Numbered from the stretch's first letter, positions 35,027 to 44,685 are shown. The stretch is DNA of 64,000 bases from Silvibacterium dinghuense (GCF_004123295.1 NZ_SDMK01000002.1:576783-640782); one strand, 5' to 3'. Numbers and translations are program-made. Notes: generated from the sequence alone by a model not told the origin.

Positions 35027-36949
35027 CTAGCGCTTCTTTGCCGGCTTGGCCGGTGCTTTCTTTGCAGGAGCGGCTTTCTTGGCGACAGGCTTGGCCGGGG
35101 CCTTTGCCGGAGCAGCTTTCTTCGCGACAGGCTTAGGAGCAGGTTTCGCAGTCTTGACCGGCGCCTTGGCCGTACTCTTCGCCGGAGCGTGCTTCGTGGC
35201 AGGTTTCGCAGACTTGGCAGGCGCGGCCGGAGCCGGCTTGTGCGCCGCCTTCGCCGGGGCCTTCGCAACAACCTTGGCTGGAGTGTTCTTTGCCGGGGCT
35301 GGCTTGGCCGCAACCGCCTTGGCCGGCACAGCTTTTACCGCAGGCGCAGCCTTCACCGGCTTTGCCGCAGCCTTGGTTGCAACCGCCACAGGTTTCGCTG
35401 CCGCCGGTTCCTTCTTCGGCTCGGCTTTCACTTCCGGCTTGGGCTTTGCCTCTGCCTTTGCGGCAACCGGCTTGGCGCGCACCGGAGGAGGCACCGAATG
35501 ATCCTCGTCCATCTCGTCGTCTGCTTCGTCCTCGTCGTCGAGGTTTCGCTCCGCCTCTTCTTCGAGTTCGTCGCGGGTAGGCAGATCTTCCTCGTCGTCC
35601 AGATCCTCTTCTTCGGCCTTGATCTTCACGCTGCCGCGCTTGCCGCGCGTGCGCTTGATGCTGACCGGCGGAGGAGGAGCCGGCGGCGAATGCGGCTCAA
35701 GAAAAGCACGCATGGCTTCGTCCGTCGCCAGATTGCCGTCCATCAGCTGGAAGAAGATCTCCTGCACCAGGTCTTCGTAACCCGGCAGATCCGGCGCAAT
35801 GCGCATCTCCAGCATCAATGCGGTCGGAATCTTCTGCCGGAATTCCGGCCAGACTGTCGAGAAGTTCTTGAACTTCGTCTGCACCGCGGCATTCTTGCTC
35901 GTATAAGCCAGCCACAGCACCGCCTCCGGCGCATAGCTGGTCAGCAGCTTCCAGGTTGCCGAGGGTGAAGCATTTTTCTTATCCAGCAGTTCTTTCTGGA
36001 ACTCCTTTGCCGACTCGTCCAGATGCTCCCACTGGCGTACAAATCCCGGACGCGGGAAGAGCTTCTTGAGTGCGTCAAGCTCTTTCGCCGGCAGCTTGGC
36101 CGTCAGCAGCTGGGTCTGCGCTGCCGAGTGATCCGGATGAATGCCCTGCATCAGCAGCTGGATCAGGGTCGTATGCAGCGCCTCAAGTCCATGCACGTCC
36201 GCCTTCGCCGAGGTCCATGCCGGGTCCAGTACCTTCAGCCAGCCTTCGGTCTCGAGCGCCTTCAGCGCCTTCAGACCGTCGTCCTCGTGCCCGATCTCTT
36301 CCAGCTCATACCCCTTCAGGTAAGGAGTAATCGCCGCGATCGCATTCTCTTCCTTGGCGTTTTCGTACCGCGTGCGGGTACGCTCGTCCATCTCCCAGCC
36401 GGTCCGGGCGAGCAGACGCGTCGCGCGCAGAAGCCGCGATGGATCTTCAATGAAGCCATAGGGGCTCACCAGGCGCAGAATCCGGGCTTCCAGATCGGCA
36501 ATCCCGTTCAGCGGGTCCAGCAGCAGGCCGTAAGACCCTTCATTCAACGAGACCGCCATCGCATTCGCGGTGAAGTCGCGCCGCCGCAGGTCTTCGAGGA
36601 TCGGAGCCCACTCGTACACCGGCTTGCCCGGCTTCGGAAAATGCTCCCGCCGGGCGCTCGAAACCTCCACACGGATACCGTGCAGCCAGAAAAACAAAGT
36701 GCGGGAGGGCTCGTACTCACCCCACAGCGCGGCGCCTGCTTTCTCTAAATCTTTCTTGAGTTTAAGGGCGTTTCCTTGAACCGAAAAGTCAAGATCGCGC
36801 ACGGGGAAGCCTGTCGTCAGGTCGCGCACTGCGCCACCCGCCAGAAAGACATTCATGCCGTGCGCACGGGCGACATCGCGAACCGTGGTCAGGGAGTTTC
36901 GCTGCGCCAGGGAGAGACGGTTTTCCAGGAGATAAACGTAATCGGGCAT
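35027..36949 (-). CDS. CCA tRNA nucleotidyltransferase / poly(A) polymerase with a long Lys-Ala-Pro tail
   Basis: 640 residues. Residues 1-215 form the class II nucleotidyltransferase head: FLAGGAVRDL, the catalytic DLDF, RREHF, RRRDFTANAMAV and the RLLRATRLLART nucleotide-recognition motif. Residues 215-430 are the helical neck/body. After an acidic linker (about 450-500, EEEDLDDEEDL) comes about 150 residues of Ala/Lys/Pro (PAKKA, KPVAKKAAPAK) like histone H1 C-termini. CCA-adding enzymes usually have 400-500 residues and no such tail. It adds or repairs the tRNA 3' CCA, or adenylates RNA. The tail could bind RNA or DNA non-specifically. Confidence 0.9.
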   Translation of the reverse strand: MPDYVYLLENRLSLAQRNSLTTVRDVARAHGMNVFLAGGAVRDLTTGFPVRDLDFSVQGNALKLKKDLEKAGAALWGEYEPSRTLFFWLHGIRVEVSSARREHFPKPGKPVYEWAPILEDLRRRDFTANAMAVSLNEGSYGLLLDPLNGIADLEARILRLVSPYGFIEDPSRLLRATRLLARTGWEMDERTRTRYENAKEENAIAAITPYLKGYELEEIGHEDDGLKALKALETEGWLKVLDPAWTSAKADVHGLEALHTTLIQLLMQGIHPDHSAAQTQLLTAKLPAKELDALKKLFPRPGFVRQWEHLDESAKEFQKELLDKKNASPSATWKLLTSYAPEAVLWLAYTSKNAAVQTKFKNFSTVWPEFRQKIPTALMLEMRIAPDLPGYEDLVQEIFFQLMDGNLATDEAMRAFLEPHSPPAPPPPVSIKRTRGKRGSVKIKAEEEDLDDEEDLPTRDELEEEAERNLDDEDEADDEMDEDHSVPPPVRAKPVAAKAEAKPKPEVKAEPKKEPAAAKPVAVATKAAAKPVKAAPAVKAVPAKAVAAKPAPAKNTPAKVVAKAPAKAAHKPAPAAPAKSAKPATKHAPAKSTAKAPVKTAKPAPKPVAKKAAPAKAPAKPVAKKAAPAKKAPAKPAKKR

Positions 36950-37191
36950 GCGTGAACGAATCGCTGCAAAAATCTACGCCTGGACTCCAACTCTTACCTA
37001 ACTAGTCTTGCTTACAATAAGTTAGAGGCAACTCCCGGGCGTTTACAAATTTTCAATGTACCACACCGTTCCCCGCTTGGCTATACGATTGCACAATTTC
37101 TGCGGCATTGCGTGCCGCTCATGCAACAATTCTTTATCATTCCTGGGAAGATTTTCTCCATTCCCATCGAGAAATTTTCGGATCACGCTGC

Positions 37192-37695
37192 ATGTCCTCC
37201 AGCCGCAAGAAAGTGATCGTCCGCAAGCTCTCCCGCGACTGGGTACCGGGCTATCTGCCCGCGGACGGCTTCGTCCGGGGCGGCTCGGTGGAACTGCTGG
37301 GGCTCGACGGCAAAGTCGCCTTTATCGATGTCACCCAGGTGAAGTGGATCGCCTTCGTCCGCGACTTCAACTCCGGTGAAACGGCGAATCCGGAGCGACT
37401 GCTTCGCAAGACCTTCACCGGGCGCCCCCGCACTTCGGGCATCTTTCTCCGCCTCCGGCTTACCGACGGCGAGCTGCTCGAAGGCGTAGCGGCCAATGAC
37501 TCCAGCCTGATCGCCTCGCACGGCGTCTTCCTCACTCCGCCTGACACCCGCTCCAATACTCAGCGCCTGTGGGTACCGGCCGGGGCGGTCAGCGAGCTGG
37601 AGGCGATCTCTGTGATCGGAAACGCAGCGAAACCCAAGCCCGCCTCAAGCCAAGCCCTCGAAACGTCTACGAGCGCCCAGGAAGAACTGTTCTAA
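37192..37695 (+). CDS. Conserved protein of unknown function
   Basis: About 167 residues from ATG 37192 (MSSSRKKVIVRKL). Residues 10-140 look like a mixed beta protein (GFVRGGSVELLGLDGKVAFIDV; RTSGIFLRLRLTDGELLEGVA; GVFLTPPDTRSNTQRLWVPAGAV), loosely like an Sm- or PilZ-type barrel. The C-terminus is low complexity. There is no signal peptide. The open frame runs back to 37108, but that part does not look coding. A TACAAT at 37014-37019 and a TATCAT near 37136 are possible promoters. Confidence 0.7.
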   Translation: MSSSRKKVIVRKLSRDWVPGYLPADGFVRGGSVELLGLDGKVAFIDVTQVKWIAFVRDFNSGETANPERLLRKTFTGRPRTSGIFLRLRLTDGELLEGVAANDSSLIASHGVFLTPPDTRSNTQRLWVPAGAVSELEAISVIGNAAKPKPASSQALETSTSAQEELF

Positions 37696-37705
37696 GCTTT
37701 TCCGC

Positions 37706-40189
37706 TCATTGGCTACGGAGGACGCGAGCCGGATCGATGGCCGCAACGCGCAGAGCCGGGAGTAGCGATGCCGCCATGGCCAGCAGCAGGATCACCCCCA
37801 CGGACAGTGCCAGCACTAGTGGATCGACCGGGCTCACTTCAAAGAGGAAGCTGCTGAGAGAGCGTGCAGCGAGGATGGCCCCACCAACTCCGAGCAGGCA
37901 TCCCCAGATAGCCAGCCGAGCGCCGGAGGCCATCACCAGTGCCAGCACATTGCGCTGCCCTGCTCCCAGAGCCATCCGGATGGCCATCTCCTGCACCCTC
38001 TGCTCCGCAGTAAAGGCAATCACCCCATACACCCCCGCTGAGGACAACAACAGGGCCGCGAGCGCAAACGCCGACAACGTGTGCGTATAGAAACTGCGCT
38101 CCCCCTCGGCCTGATCCACCTGTGCCTCCATCGTGTGCATGCGATGAAGCGGTAATTGCGGATCGAGTGCGCGCACCTGCTGTTCCAGCAGCGGCATCGC
38201 CGCCTGCGGAGCCAGCCTCGCCCGCAGCACGATTGCTCCCCCTGAGCCATAGATCAGCGAAGGGTTTCCCACGCTCCCCAATGCTGCCAGACCCTGATCT
38301 GCCGTCTCGTAGAACTGCACCTTCCGCGGTCCGTCCGGCGACCCCTCTTTGACGTCCGCGACCTCACCGACGACCGTCAGCCATTGCGTCCCTGTTATCC
38401 CCAGCCGTATCCGCCGTCCGATCGGGTCCTGCCCGGGCCACGCCTGCTCTGCCAGCCCCCGACTCACGACTGTGGCCAGTTGCCCCGTCGCGTTGTCCCT
38501 CGCATCCAGATAGCGGCCGCGCAATAAGGGAATCCCCATCGCCCGAAAATACTGTCCCTCTACCGAAACCAGCGTCGCCAGATCATGCCCGGCAAGCGAT
38601 TCCGCATTGCCCTCGGCGAAATACGGCGAATCCTGGTCGACTCCAGAAGCAGGCAGGATCGACGTCATCCCTGCGGCCTCGACACCTGGCAGCAATTCCA
38701 ACCGCCGCACCAGCTCGCGGTTGAATGCATCCACCTTCTGCTGGCTGTCGTAGACCTTTCCCGGCAATCCGTAGTTCGCCACCACGACATTCTCCGGCGC
38801 AAAGCCCAGAGGTACCGCCCGCATCCGCGCGAAGCTGCGCAACAGCAGTCCGGCCGAGGCCAGCAGGATCAGAGCTACGGCTATCTCCATCACGACCAGA
38901 CCGGAGCGCAGCCTCCCATGCACAGCACCGGAGCTTGCCGTCCGTCCGCCCTCGCTGAGCGTTGCATTCACCGGCACCCGCACCGCGGCAAAGGTCGGAG
39001 CCAGAGCACAGACTATGCCGGTCGCCATGGCCAATCCTAGAGCCAGCAACACCACCTGCGGGTTCAGGTGTATCCCATTCAGCCGCGGCAGCGTCTCCGG
39101 CAATGTGGCCACCAGCACCCGATCCGCTATCGCCGCCGCCAGCATCCCTAGCGTGGCTCCGGACAGGCTGAGGAGCAGGCTTTCCACCACTGCCTGCCGC
39201 AGCAGGTCTCCAGGACGCGCACCCAGCGCCAGCCGCACGGCGATCTCCCGCCGCTGCTCAATTGCCCGCACCAGCATCCAGCCGGCGGTATTGGCACAGG
39301 CAATCAGCAGGACAACGAGCACCGCAGCCGAAAGCGTCTTCAGCAGCGGCTGCGAGGCCTCCACCGTTTCCTCCAGCAGCCCCCGGACCACCGGATGCAC
39401 GGTGTAGCCCGCTATCGCCGCAGCATGCTCTCGCACCGTTTCGGCTGATACGACAGCAGCATCCTCGGCGGCGACAGCGCGGCTCACACCTGCTTTCAGA
39501 CGTCCCACCATATAGAACTGCCAGTCGGCGGCCTCTGTGGTCAACTCATCCTGCGTCAGGGACATCGGCACCCAGAGCTCGCTGTGCTCCTCATGCCCAA
39601 GCACCAGCGGGAAATCGAAGCCGCGCGGCATGACGCCAATCACCACGTATGGCCGGCGGTTCAGCTGAACAGTCTTACCCAGTACCGCGGGATCGGCCTG
39701 AAACCTCGCCTTCCAGGTTCCATAGCTGAGCACCGCCAGCCGTTCCTGCCGTTCATCCTCGGCCTGCGTATACCAGCGCCCCAGCAGCGGATGCACTCCG
39801 AGCGCAGTAAACACCCCGCTCGACATGCGCGCCCCGCGCACAATCGCCGGCTCGCCTGCGCCGCTCAGCTCCAGGCTCAAAGAGAGATACCCACCCAGTC
39901 CATCGAAGCTGTGTGTCTGATGGATGTAATGCAGAATGTCCGGACCGGTGACTCCTTCTTCACCATTGCCGGTGATTCCCGGCCCCTGAAGGACATCGGT
40001 CAACACGACCAGCCGGTCAGAATCGGGAAACGGCAGCCGATGGAGAAGAACACCTTCCACCACAGAAAAAACCGCTGTTGCCGAGCCGATTCCCAGCGCC
40101 AGCATCAAAATGACTCCGATGGAATACCGGGGAGAGGCCCACAGGCGGCGTGCCGCGAGGCAGATGTCCAGAATCACGAGTGAAGGCAC
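37706..40189 (-). CDS. ADOP-type ABC transporter permease (two FtsX domains)
   Basis: 827 residues of the large two-domain FtsX/MacB permease type that is very common in Acidobacteriota. The N-terminal part has the anchor helix GVILMLALGIGSATAVFSVVEGVLL and a MacB-like periplasmic domain. The first FtsX unit lies about 285-420 (VLVVLLIACANTAGWMLVRA), a second periplasmic region about 440-690, and the second FtsX unit about 700-820 ending PALRVAAIDPARVLRSQ. No ATPase is adjacent, which is usual for this family. The substrate is unknown. The GTG start is tentative; there is no clear ribosome binding site. Confidence 0.88.
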   Translation of the reverse strand: MPSLVILDICLAARRLWASPRYSIGVILMLALGIGSATAVFSVVEGVLLHRLPFPDSDRLVVLTDVLQGPGITGNGEEGVTGPDILHYIHQTHSFDGLGGYLSLSLELSGAGEPAIVRGARMSSGVFTALGVHPLLGRWYTQAEDERQERLAVLSYGTWKARFQADPAVLGKTVQLNRRPYVVIGVMPRGFDFPLVLGHEEHSELWVPMSLTQDELTTEAADWQFYMVGRLKAGVSRAVAAEDAAVVSAETVREHAAAIAGYTVHPVVRGLLEETVEASQPLLKTLSAAVLVVLLIACANTAGWMLVRAIEQRREIAVRLALGARPGDLLRQAVVESLLLSLSGATLGMLAAAIADRVLVATLPETLPRLNGIHLNPQVVLLALGLAMATGIVCALAPTFAAVRVPVNATLSEGGRTASSGAVHGRLRSGLVVMEIAVALILLASAGLLLRSFARMRAVPLGFAPENVVVANYGLPGKVYDSQQKVDAFNRELVRRLELLPGVEAAGMTSILPASGVDQDSPYFAEGNAESLAGHDLATLVSVEGQYFRAMGIPLLRGRYLDARDNATGQLATVVSRGLAEQAWPGQDPIGRRIRLGITGTQWLTVVGEVADVKEGSPDGPRKVQFYETADQGLAALGSVGNPSLIYGSGGAIVLRARLAPQAAMPLLEQQVRALDPQLPLHRMHTMEAQVDQAEGERSFYTHTLSAFALAALLLSSAGVYGVIAFTAEQRVQEMAIRMALGAGQRNVLALVMASGARLAIWGCLLGVGGAILAARSLSSFLFEVSPVDPLVLALSVGVILLLAMAASLLPALRVAAIDPARVLRSQ

Positions 40190-40291
40190 CTCGGGAACGG
40201 CAGCAGAGGATAGAGGCGGTACAACTTAGTAAGCGGCGAAAGCTCCTGCCTCGTCAAGCCGAAGCGGCTCCAGAGCAAATCCCTCACACGG

Positions 40292-40297
40292 TACAAT
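40292..40297 (+). promoter_or_regulatory. -10 box for a leaderless lpxD transcript
   Basis: TACAAT ends 7 nt before the lpxD ATG at 40305, with no purine-rich ribosome binding site between. Confidence 0.5.
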
Positions 40298-40304
40298 CGC
40301 CACC

Positions 40305-41318
40305 ATGAAGCTCGCTGAACTGGCGCTGTTGCTCGACGCGGAACTGCATGGCAATGGGGATCTGGAAGTCAACGGCGTTGCCGGCATCGAACATGCCGGT
40401 CCCGACCAGGTTACCTTTGTCGCCAATTCCCGCTACACCGCCCTGGCACGCACCACTGCTGCAGCAGCCGTCGTCGTAGCTCCGGATTTTCCTGAAATCT
40501 CCGCCGCGACGCTGCGCCTGAAGAACCCCTACTTTGCCTGGTCGAAGGCCATCCGCATCTTCCATCCTGACCCGGTCTACGCGCCCGGCATTCATCCCTC
40601 GGCCTCGATTCATCCCACGGCCACCATCGGCAAGGATGCTCATATCGGAGCCTTCGTCGCGGTCGAGGAAGGCGCGGTCATCGGCGATCATGCCGTACTT
40701 CTGCCCCATGCCGTGATCTACCCTTACGCGGTCATCGGCGATCACTTCTTTGCCCACGCGCACTCCGTGGTCCGTGAGCACTGCCGTATCGGGAACCACG
40801 TCGTTCTCCAGAACGGCGTGGTCGTCGGCTGCGACGGATTCGGTTTTGCCAAAGACAATGCCGGCGCCTGGCAGAAAATCCCTCAGCCCGGCCCGGTCGT
40901 CATCGGCGACCATGTCGAGATCCAGGCCAACTCCTGCATCGATCGCGCCAGCGTCGGGGAAACCCGCATCGACTCCGGCGTCAAGGTCGACAACCTCGTC
41001 CAGGTGGGCCACGGCTCCAGTGTCGGGGAGCATACCCTGCTCTGCGCCCAGGTGGGCCTTGCCGGATCGTCGGAGATTGGCCGGAATGCCATCCTCGCCG
41101 GTCAGGCCGGCGTCGCCGGTCACTGCCGCCTGGGGGACGGCGTCATCATGACCGCGCAATCCGGCGTCTCCCATGATGTGCCCGACGGCAAGATGATCAG
41201 CGGCTCCCCAGCCTTCGACAATCGCCAGTGGCTGCGCTCCACGGCCATCTTCACTCGCCTGCCGGACATTGTGCGTCAATTGCAGAAACGGGATAAACCG
41301 GAGAAAACAAATCTGTAA
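40305..41318 (+). CDS. lpxD: UDP-3-O-(3-hydroxyacyl)glucosamine N-acyltransferase
   Basis: A 337-residue trimeric left-handed beta-helix acyltransferase of lipid A synthesis. The N-terminal uridine-binding domain (GDLEVNGVAGIEHAGPDQVTFVAN; NPYFAWSKAIRIFH) precedes many hexapeptide repeats (IGKDAHIGAFVAVEEGAVIGDHAVL; CIDRASVGETRIDSGVKVDN). GVAGHCRLGDG contains the likely active-site His. Its presence implies an LPS-bearing outer membrane. Standing alone here, apart from lpxA/fabZ, it may not be the only copy in the genome. Confidence 0.95.
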   Translation: MKLAELALLLDAELHGNGDLEVNGVAGIEHAGPDQVTFVANSRYTALARTTAAAAVVVAPDFPEISAATLRLKNPYFAWSKAIRIFHPDPVYAPGIHPSASIHPTATIGKDAHIGAFVAVEEGAVIGDHAVLLPHAVIYPYAVIGDHFFAHAHSVVREHCRIGNHVVLQNGVVVGCDGFGFAKDNAGAWQKIPQPGPVVIGDHVEIQANSCIDRASVGETRIDSGVKVDNLVQVGHGSSVGEHTLLCAQVGLAGSSEIGRNAILAGQAGVAGHCRLGDGVIMTAQSGVSHDVPDGKMISGSPAFDNRQWLRSTAIFTRLPDIVRQLQKRDKPEKTNL

Positions 41319-41362
41319 GAGAGCGGCGAAGTTCTCCGGTTTCGCATCCAATTTCATTGTCC

Positions 41363-42172
41363 ATGTCCAATGAAACAGAAAATTCGCGCGGCCATGAGAG
41401 CGATTCCGCTCAGGCCCTGGCTGACCCCATCCGAGTGCTCCTGCTCGACGATCACCTGGAAAACCTCGTCCTGCGCTCGACGATTCTGCGTAAGCACGGA
41501 TATCTGACCGAGACCGCATCGACGATTCACGAGGCCATCCAACTTCTCGGCGAGATCGATATCGCCGTGCTCGATTACCACCTCGGCGCCGGTCAGTTCG
41601 GCACCGAAGTGGCCAATGCACTCCGCCGGCAACGGCCCGAGGTGCCGATCATCATTCTCTCGGCAACCCTCGAGCGGCGTTTCGGCGGCGTCGAGGATAT
41701 GCACCTGCTCAAGGGCTACAGCTCCATCGACGACCTGCTCACCGCACTCCGCTCCTTCGAGGCCAAGCTCCGCGGAAAACCCGTGGTGGTCGATGCCCGC
41801 GACTTCTTTTACTCGCGCATCAGCATGGCCATGGGCGAGGACGTCTTCCTCGAAGTGCTGGACCGGGATGGCACCTGGCAATATGTCAACGAAACCTGCG
41901 CCAAGCTCTTCGAACGCTCCCGGGACTGGTTCCCCGGCCGCAACATCTTCGTCGAAATGCCGGATCTTGCCCCCGACTGGCGCGATATTCTGCACACCGT
42001 GGCTTTAACGCGGGAAACCTATATCGACCGCACCTACCGCGGCCTGCTCAACCTGCCCAGCAAGGGAGAGGAGTGGGTGTGGAATGTAGTTGCTTTCCCC
42101 ATTACCCTGCACAACCGGGAAACGGGCGTCGTCGTGACAGCCCGCGCCCTGGAACGCAAGCCTACGATATAG
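41363..42172 (+). CDS. Response-regulator receiver domain with PAS-like output
   Basis: About 269 residues. Residues about 22-140 are a receiver domain: acidic pair LLLDDH, phosphoacceptor VLDYHLG, ILSAT and LLKG with the conserved Lys. Residues about 150-265 look like a PAS domain (VFLEVLDRDGTWQYVNETCAKLF; RTYRGLLNLPSKGEEWVWNVVAFPI). No DNA-binding or kinase domain follows, so it is a signalling adaptor. ATG 41363 is preferred over TTG 41357. No cognate kinase is adjacent; lpxD is 44 nt upstream. Confidence 0.85.
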   Translation: MSNETENSRGHESDSAQALADPIRVLLLDDHLENLVLRSTILRKHGYLTETASTIHEAIQLLGEIDIAVLDYHLGAGQFGTEVANALRRQRPEVPIIILSATLERRFGGVEDMHLLKGYSSIDDLLTALRSFEAKLRGKPVVVDARDFFYSRISMAMGEDVFLEVLDRDGTWQYVNETCAKLFERSRDWFPGRNIFVEMPDLAPDWRDILHTVALTRETYIDRTYRGLLNLPSKGEEWVWNVVAFPITLHNRETGVVVTARALERKPTI

Positions 42173-42204
42173 CTTTCACCACTGCTTCAGGCATGATGGA
42201 TGGC

Positions 42205-42615
42205 ATGCGTACCGGCCCCATCCGTTTCCATATCGCTTCCGCACCCCGCGCTAGCCTGCTGCGGGTTCTTCCTCTTATTGCCTTGTCCGGCCTCTCACTC
42301 GCGCCGATGGCCTGCCGTTCCGCGTTCATTGCGGCGGACATCCGAAACGATGGCGATACTCCGATCCGACTGATCGAAGTCGATTACCCAAGCGCCAGCT
42401 TCGGCACCCAGCTGCTCGCACCCCACGCAACCTACGACTATCGCTTCAAGGTGCAGGGCTCCGGGCAGATCAGCCTCTCCTTCACGAGCAACGACGGCGT
42501 TTCGCACACCGTGAAGGGGCCGGAACTGATCGAAGGACAGGAAGGCCGGCTCAGCATGGCCATCGATTCTGCGAACCACGTTACCTGGTCTGAGCGTCTG
42601 ATGAAGGCCCGCTGA
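42205..42615 (+). CDS. Exported protein of unknown function
   Basis: About 136 residues from ATG 42205; ATG 42193 and 42196 are alternatives. A hydrophobic segment (LLRVLPLIALSGLSLAPMAC) looks like a signal peptide; the Cys is not in a canonical lipobox (PMAC), so lipidation is doubtful. The mature part is a small beta-rich domain (NDGDTPIRLIEVDYPSASFG; YDYRFKVQGSGQISLSF). CATGAT at 42192-42197 sits 7 nt before ATG 42205. Confidence 0.65.
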   Translation: MRTGPIRFHIASAPRASLLRVLPLIALSGLSLAPMACRSAFIAADIRNDGDTPIRLIEVDYPSASFGTQLLAPHATYDYRFKVQGSGQISLSFTSNDGVSHTVKGPELIEGQEGRLSMAIDSANHVTWSERLMKAR

Positions 42616-42625
42616 CGCGCAGCCG

Positions 42626-43942
42626 CTACTCGGGCTCAGGCATGGTCGGATGAATCGGGGCCGGTGCGGTTGTTTGCGTATTACCGGAGCTTGCAGGAGT
42701 GGACGCAGCCGGCTGCTGCGGACTTCCCTGGCTCTGCGTACCGGATTGTGTCCCTGAAGCAGTCGTGGACCCTGGCGCTGTCGTAGATGCAGATGAAGAC
42801 GAGCTGTCCGTCCCCTTGGGGAACTGCACCGGTTGCATCTGCGGCGTGTTCTTGTCCGCATCGGCAGGCAGCTTCTCTCCCGGCATGCGCAGGGTAGGAG
42901 GAGCGTGCGGAGCACTCTCGCCATTTGCCGGCACCGGCGGCGCATCACCCAGCTTCACAATGCGAGTATTCTCCGCCGGCTGCGTATTCCAGTAATCACC
43001 CATCTCGTTCTGCGTGCGGATCACTGGTGGCTCACCGACCTTCGCGATCTCGACACGGATGACACGGTTGCCGTTGAAGCGCACGAATTGCACCGGTTCA
43101 GGTGGCTCGCCATAGATCCACTCCTCGAAAGGCGTCTGCCCGTCTACCTCGCGTACCTTGTCGCGCGGGGTGCCCAGAGCGCTCAATACCATCCGGTCAT
43201 TCATTCCCACCAGCACATGGTGTTCGAGGATGGTCTTACGCAGGGCCGGGGGCAGTGTATCGGTAAAGGCCTGCTGCGGTGATTTCACAGAAAAGTCCAC
43301 GACCGGCTTGAGCAGCGCCTCTACCTGCAGACCCGTCAGGTCCGGAACCTCATGCGCAAACTCCAGCACGATCCGGGTGCCGCTCGGCTGCTGGCCGTCG
43401 TCTGCAACCACGGGAGCCGTATAGTTTGGATCGGCTCCAACGGAAATATGGCGGAGAAACTTGTGTTTATGCTCCGGACCGCCGTTGAAATCGAGCACGA
43501 TGCGGTCTTTCTCGATGCGGATATCGGTGATATTCACCCGCTCACCGGCCTTCACGGAAAGGCCGTGCGAACGAACCGCTTCCGCGTAATCCGATCCCGA
43601 GGGATGCAGCGCGCCGTTGGCATGCAGCGTAAGCGTGGTGATGGGCAGCGGGCGCATCGAAAACCCCTGCTCGGCCTGAAGAAAACGCAACAGGTCCTCG
43701 CGATTGTGATTGGTCAGAGGCTCCTGCGGCAGAGGAATACTGGTGGGCTGAAATTCGAGATAGCGCGCCTCAATGCCTTCGGGGGTGACGGTGAAGACCT
43801 GAGCGACGGAGTTGCCGCCTGAGAACAGCAAAAGAAGAACGGCGAGGCCAACAATCAAAGCCGGATTGCGATAGCAACGGCCTACGGGCGAGCGGCGAAA
43901 AAGACAGTGCGCAGAGCCGGACAAAGCGGAGGAGTCTCGCAT
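42626..43942 (-). CDS. Exported protein with a BamE/OmlA-like domain and Ser/Thr/Pro-rich tail
   Basis: 438 residues. A signal/anchor segment (LIVGLAVLLLLFSGGNSVAQ) lies near residues 29-48. The central part (about 60-230) is beta-rich and unknown. Residues about 240-305 (VGMNDRMVLSALGTPRDKV; TPFEEWIYGEPPEPVQFVRF) have the helix-helix-strand pattern of SmpA/OmlA/BamE domains. The last 100 residues are Ser/Thr/Gln/Pro-rich and probably disordered. The start is well fixed by AAAGGAGGT 5-10 nt upstream. It may act in the outer-membrane assembly compartment; this is inference. Confidence 0.78.
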   Translation of the reverse strand: MRDSSALSGSAHCLFRRSPVGRCYRNPALIVGLAVLLLLFSGGNSVAQVFTVTPEGIEARYLEFQPTSIPLPQEPLTNHNREDLLRFLQAEQGFSMRPLPITTLTLHANGALHPSGSDYAEAVRSHGLSVKAGERVNITDIRIEKDRIVLDFNGGPEHKHKFLRHISVGADPNYTAPVVADDGQQPSGTRIVLEFAHEVPDLTGLQVEALLKPVVDFSVKSPQQAFTDTLPPALRKTILEHHVLVGMNDRMVLSALGTPRDKVREVDGQTPFEEWIYGEPPEPVQFVRFNGNRVIRVEIAKVGEPPVIRTQNEMGDYWNTQPAENTRIVKLGDAPPVPANGESAPHAPPTLRMPGEKLPADADKNTPQMQPVQFPKGTDSSSSSASTTAPGSTTASGTQSGTQSQGSPQQPAASTPASSGNTQTTAPAPIHPTMPEPE

Positions 43943-44074
43943 CGCGACCTCCTTTGTGGCACAAGGATGATCCTATTCCGGAGAATTGGCAAGCCGGTTG
44001 TCTACGAGGTGAAAACACTTATGGCATAGGAGCCCGCACGTTGCCCGTAACCGCCAGACAGCCGAAGCTGCCGC

Positions 44075-44533
44075 TCAGGCCGACCACGAGGCGGTGCTCT
44101 CCGGCTCCGAAGACGGATGGGGCAGCGATGGCGATGCCGCTGGCCGCCAGGCCGACCGCTGCCGCAGCAGTTCCAGCACTTCCGGGTCTTTGGAGACAAT
44201 CTGCCAGGCTTCGCGCACGTCGCGCACGCAGGCGATTGCCTCTTTCAGCCGCGCAGTCGATGCCAGCCGTGAGCCCTCAATGCACAGCGCGAAGATCGCC
44301 GCGTAAAACTCCGAAAGCGCCTGCGCGGACTTGCCTCCTATATCCATCCTCAGCCGCGACTGAAGGTGCATCAGGATATCGAGCGTGCGCTTGATGGCGA
44401 TGCGGCGCTCGGCTATATCTCCTGCTTCAATCGCCTGGATGGCCCGATAAAGAAAACGGATCATGCCATCGTAGAGGGCGACGATCAGCTCGACCGGGTT
44501 CATACCCGCGATCGCCTTCTGCTGGTAGCTCAT
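44075..44533 (-). CDS. fliS: Flagellar export chaperone FliS
   Basis: A 152-residue cytosolic chaperone that binds the flagellin C terminus and prevents early polymerisation. The helical core shows MNPVELIVALYDGMIRFLYRA, IAIKRTLDILMHLQSRLRMDIGGK and FYAAIFALCIEGSRL, the FliS pattern. A Pro/Ser-rich tail of about 25 residues extends beyond the usual length. The gene is downstream of fliD in the same direction, separated by 152 nt containing a dispersed repeat copy at 44564-44607. Confidence 0.92.
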   Translation of the reverse strand: MSYQQKAIAGMNPVELIVALYDGMIRFLYRAIQAIEAGDIAERRIAIKRTLDILMHLQSRLRMDIGGKSAQALSEFYAAIFALCIEGSRLASTARLKEAIACVRDVREAWQIVSKDPEVLELLRQRSAWRPAASPSLPHPSSEPESTASWSA

Positions 44534-44563
44534 ATCTCGTTACACCACGCTCCCTGCGCACTG

Positions 44564-44607
44564 CGGGACCGGCCGTCCATGCGTCTGCCTCCGCTCCCGA
44601 TGGTCGC
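44564..44607 (-). repeat. Dispersed GCGACCAgcGGGAGC repeat upstream of fliS
   Basis: On the minus strand it reads GCGACCATCGGGAGCGGAGG, then CAGACGC and GGACGGCCGGTCCC, matching the plus-strand copies at 21196 and 29897. It has the same orientation as fliS. Confidence 0.75.
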
Positions 44608-44685
44608 GAAACTGTCTACTTTAACCGAGATGAAATCAGAGGGAGACCGGGTCGCACCGGCTTTATGGGCCGGCGCGATCCGGCT

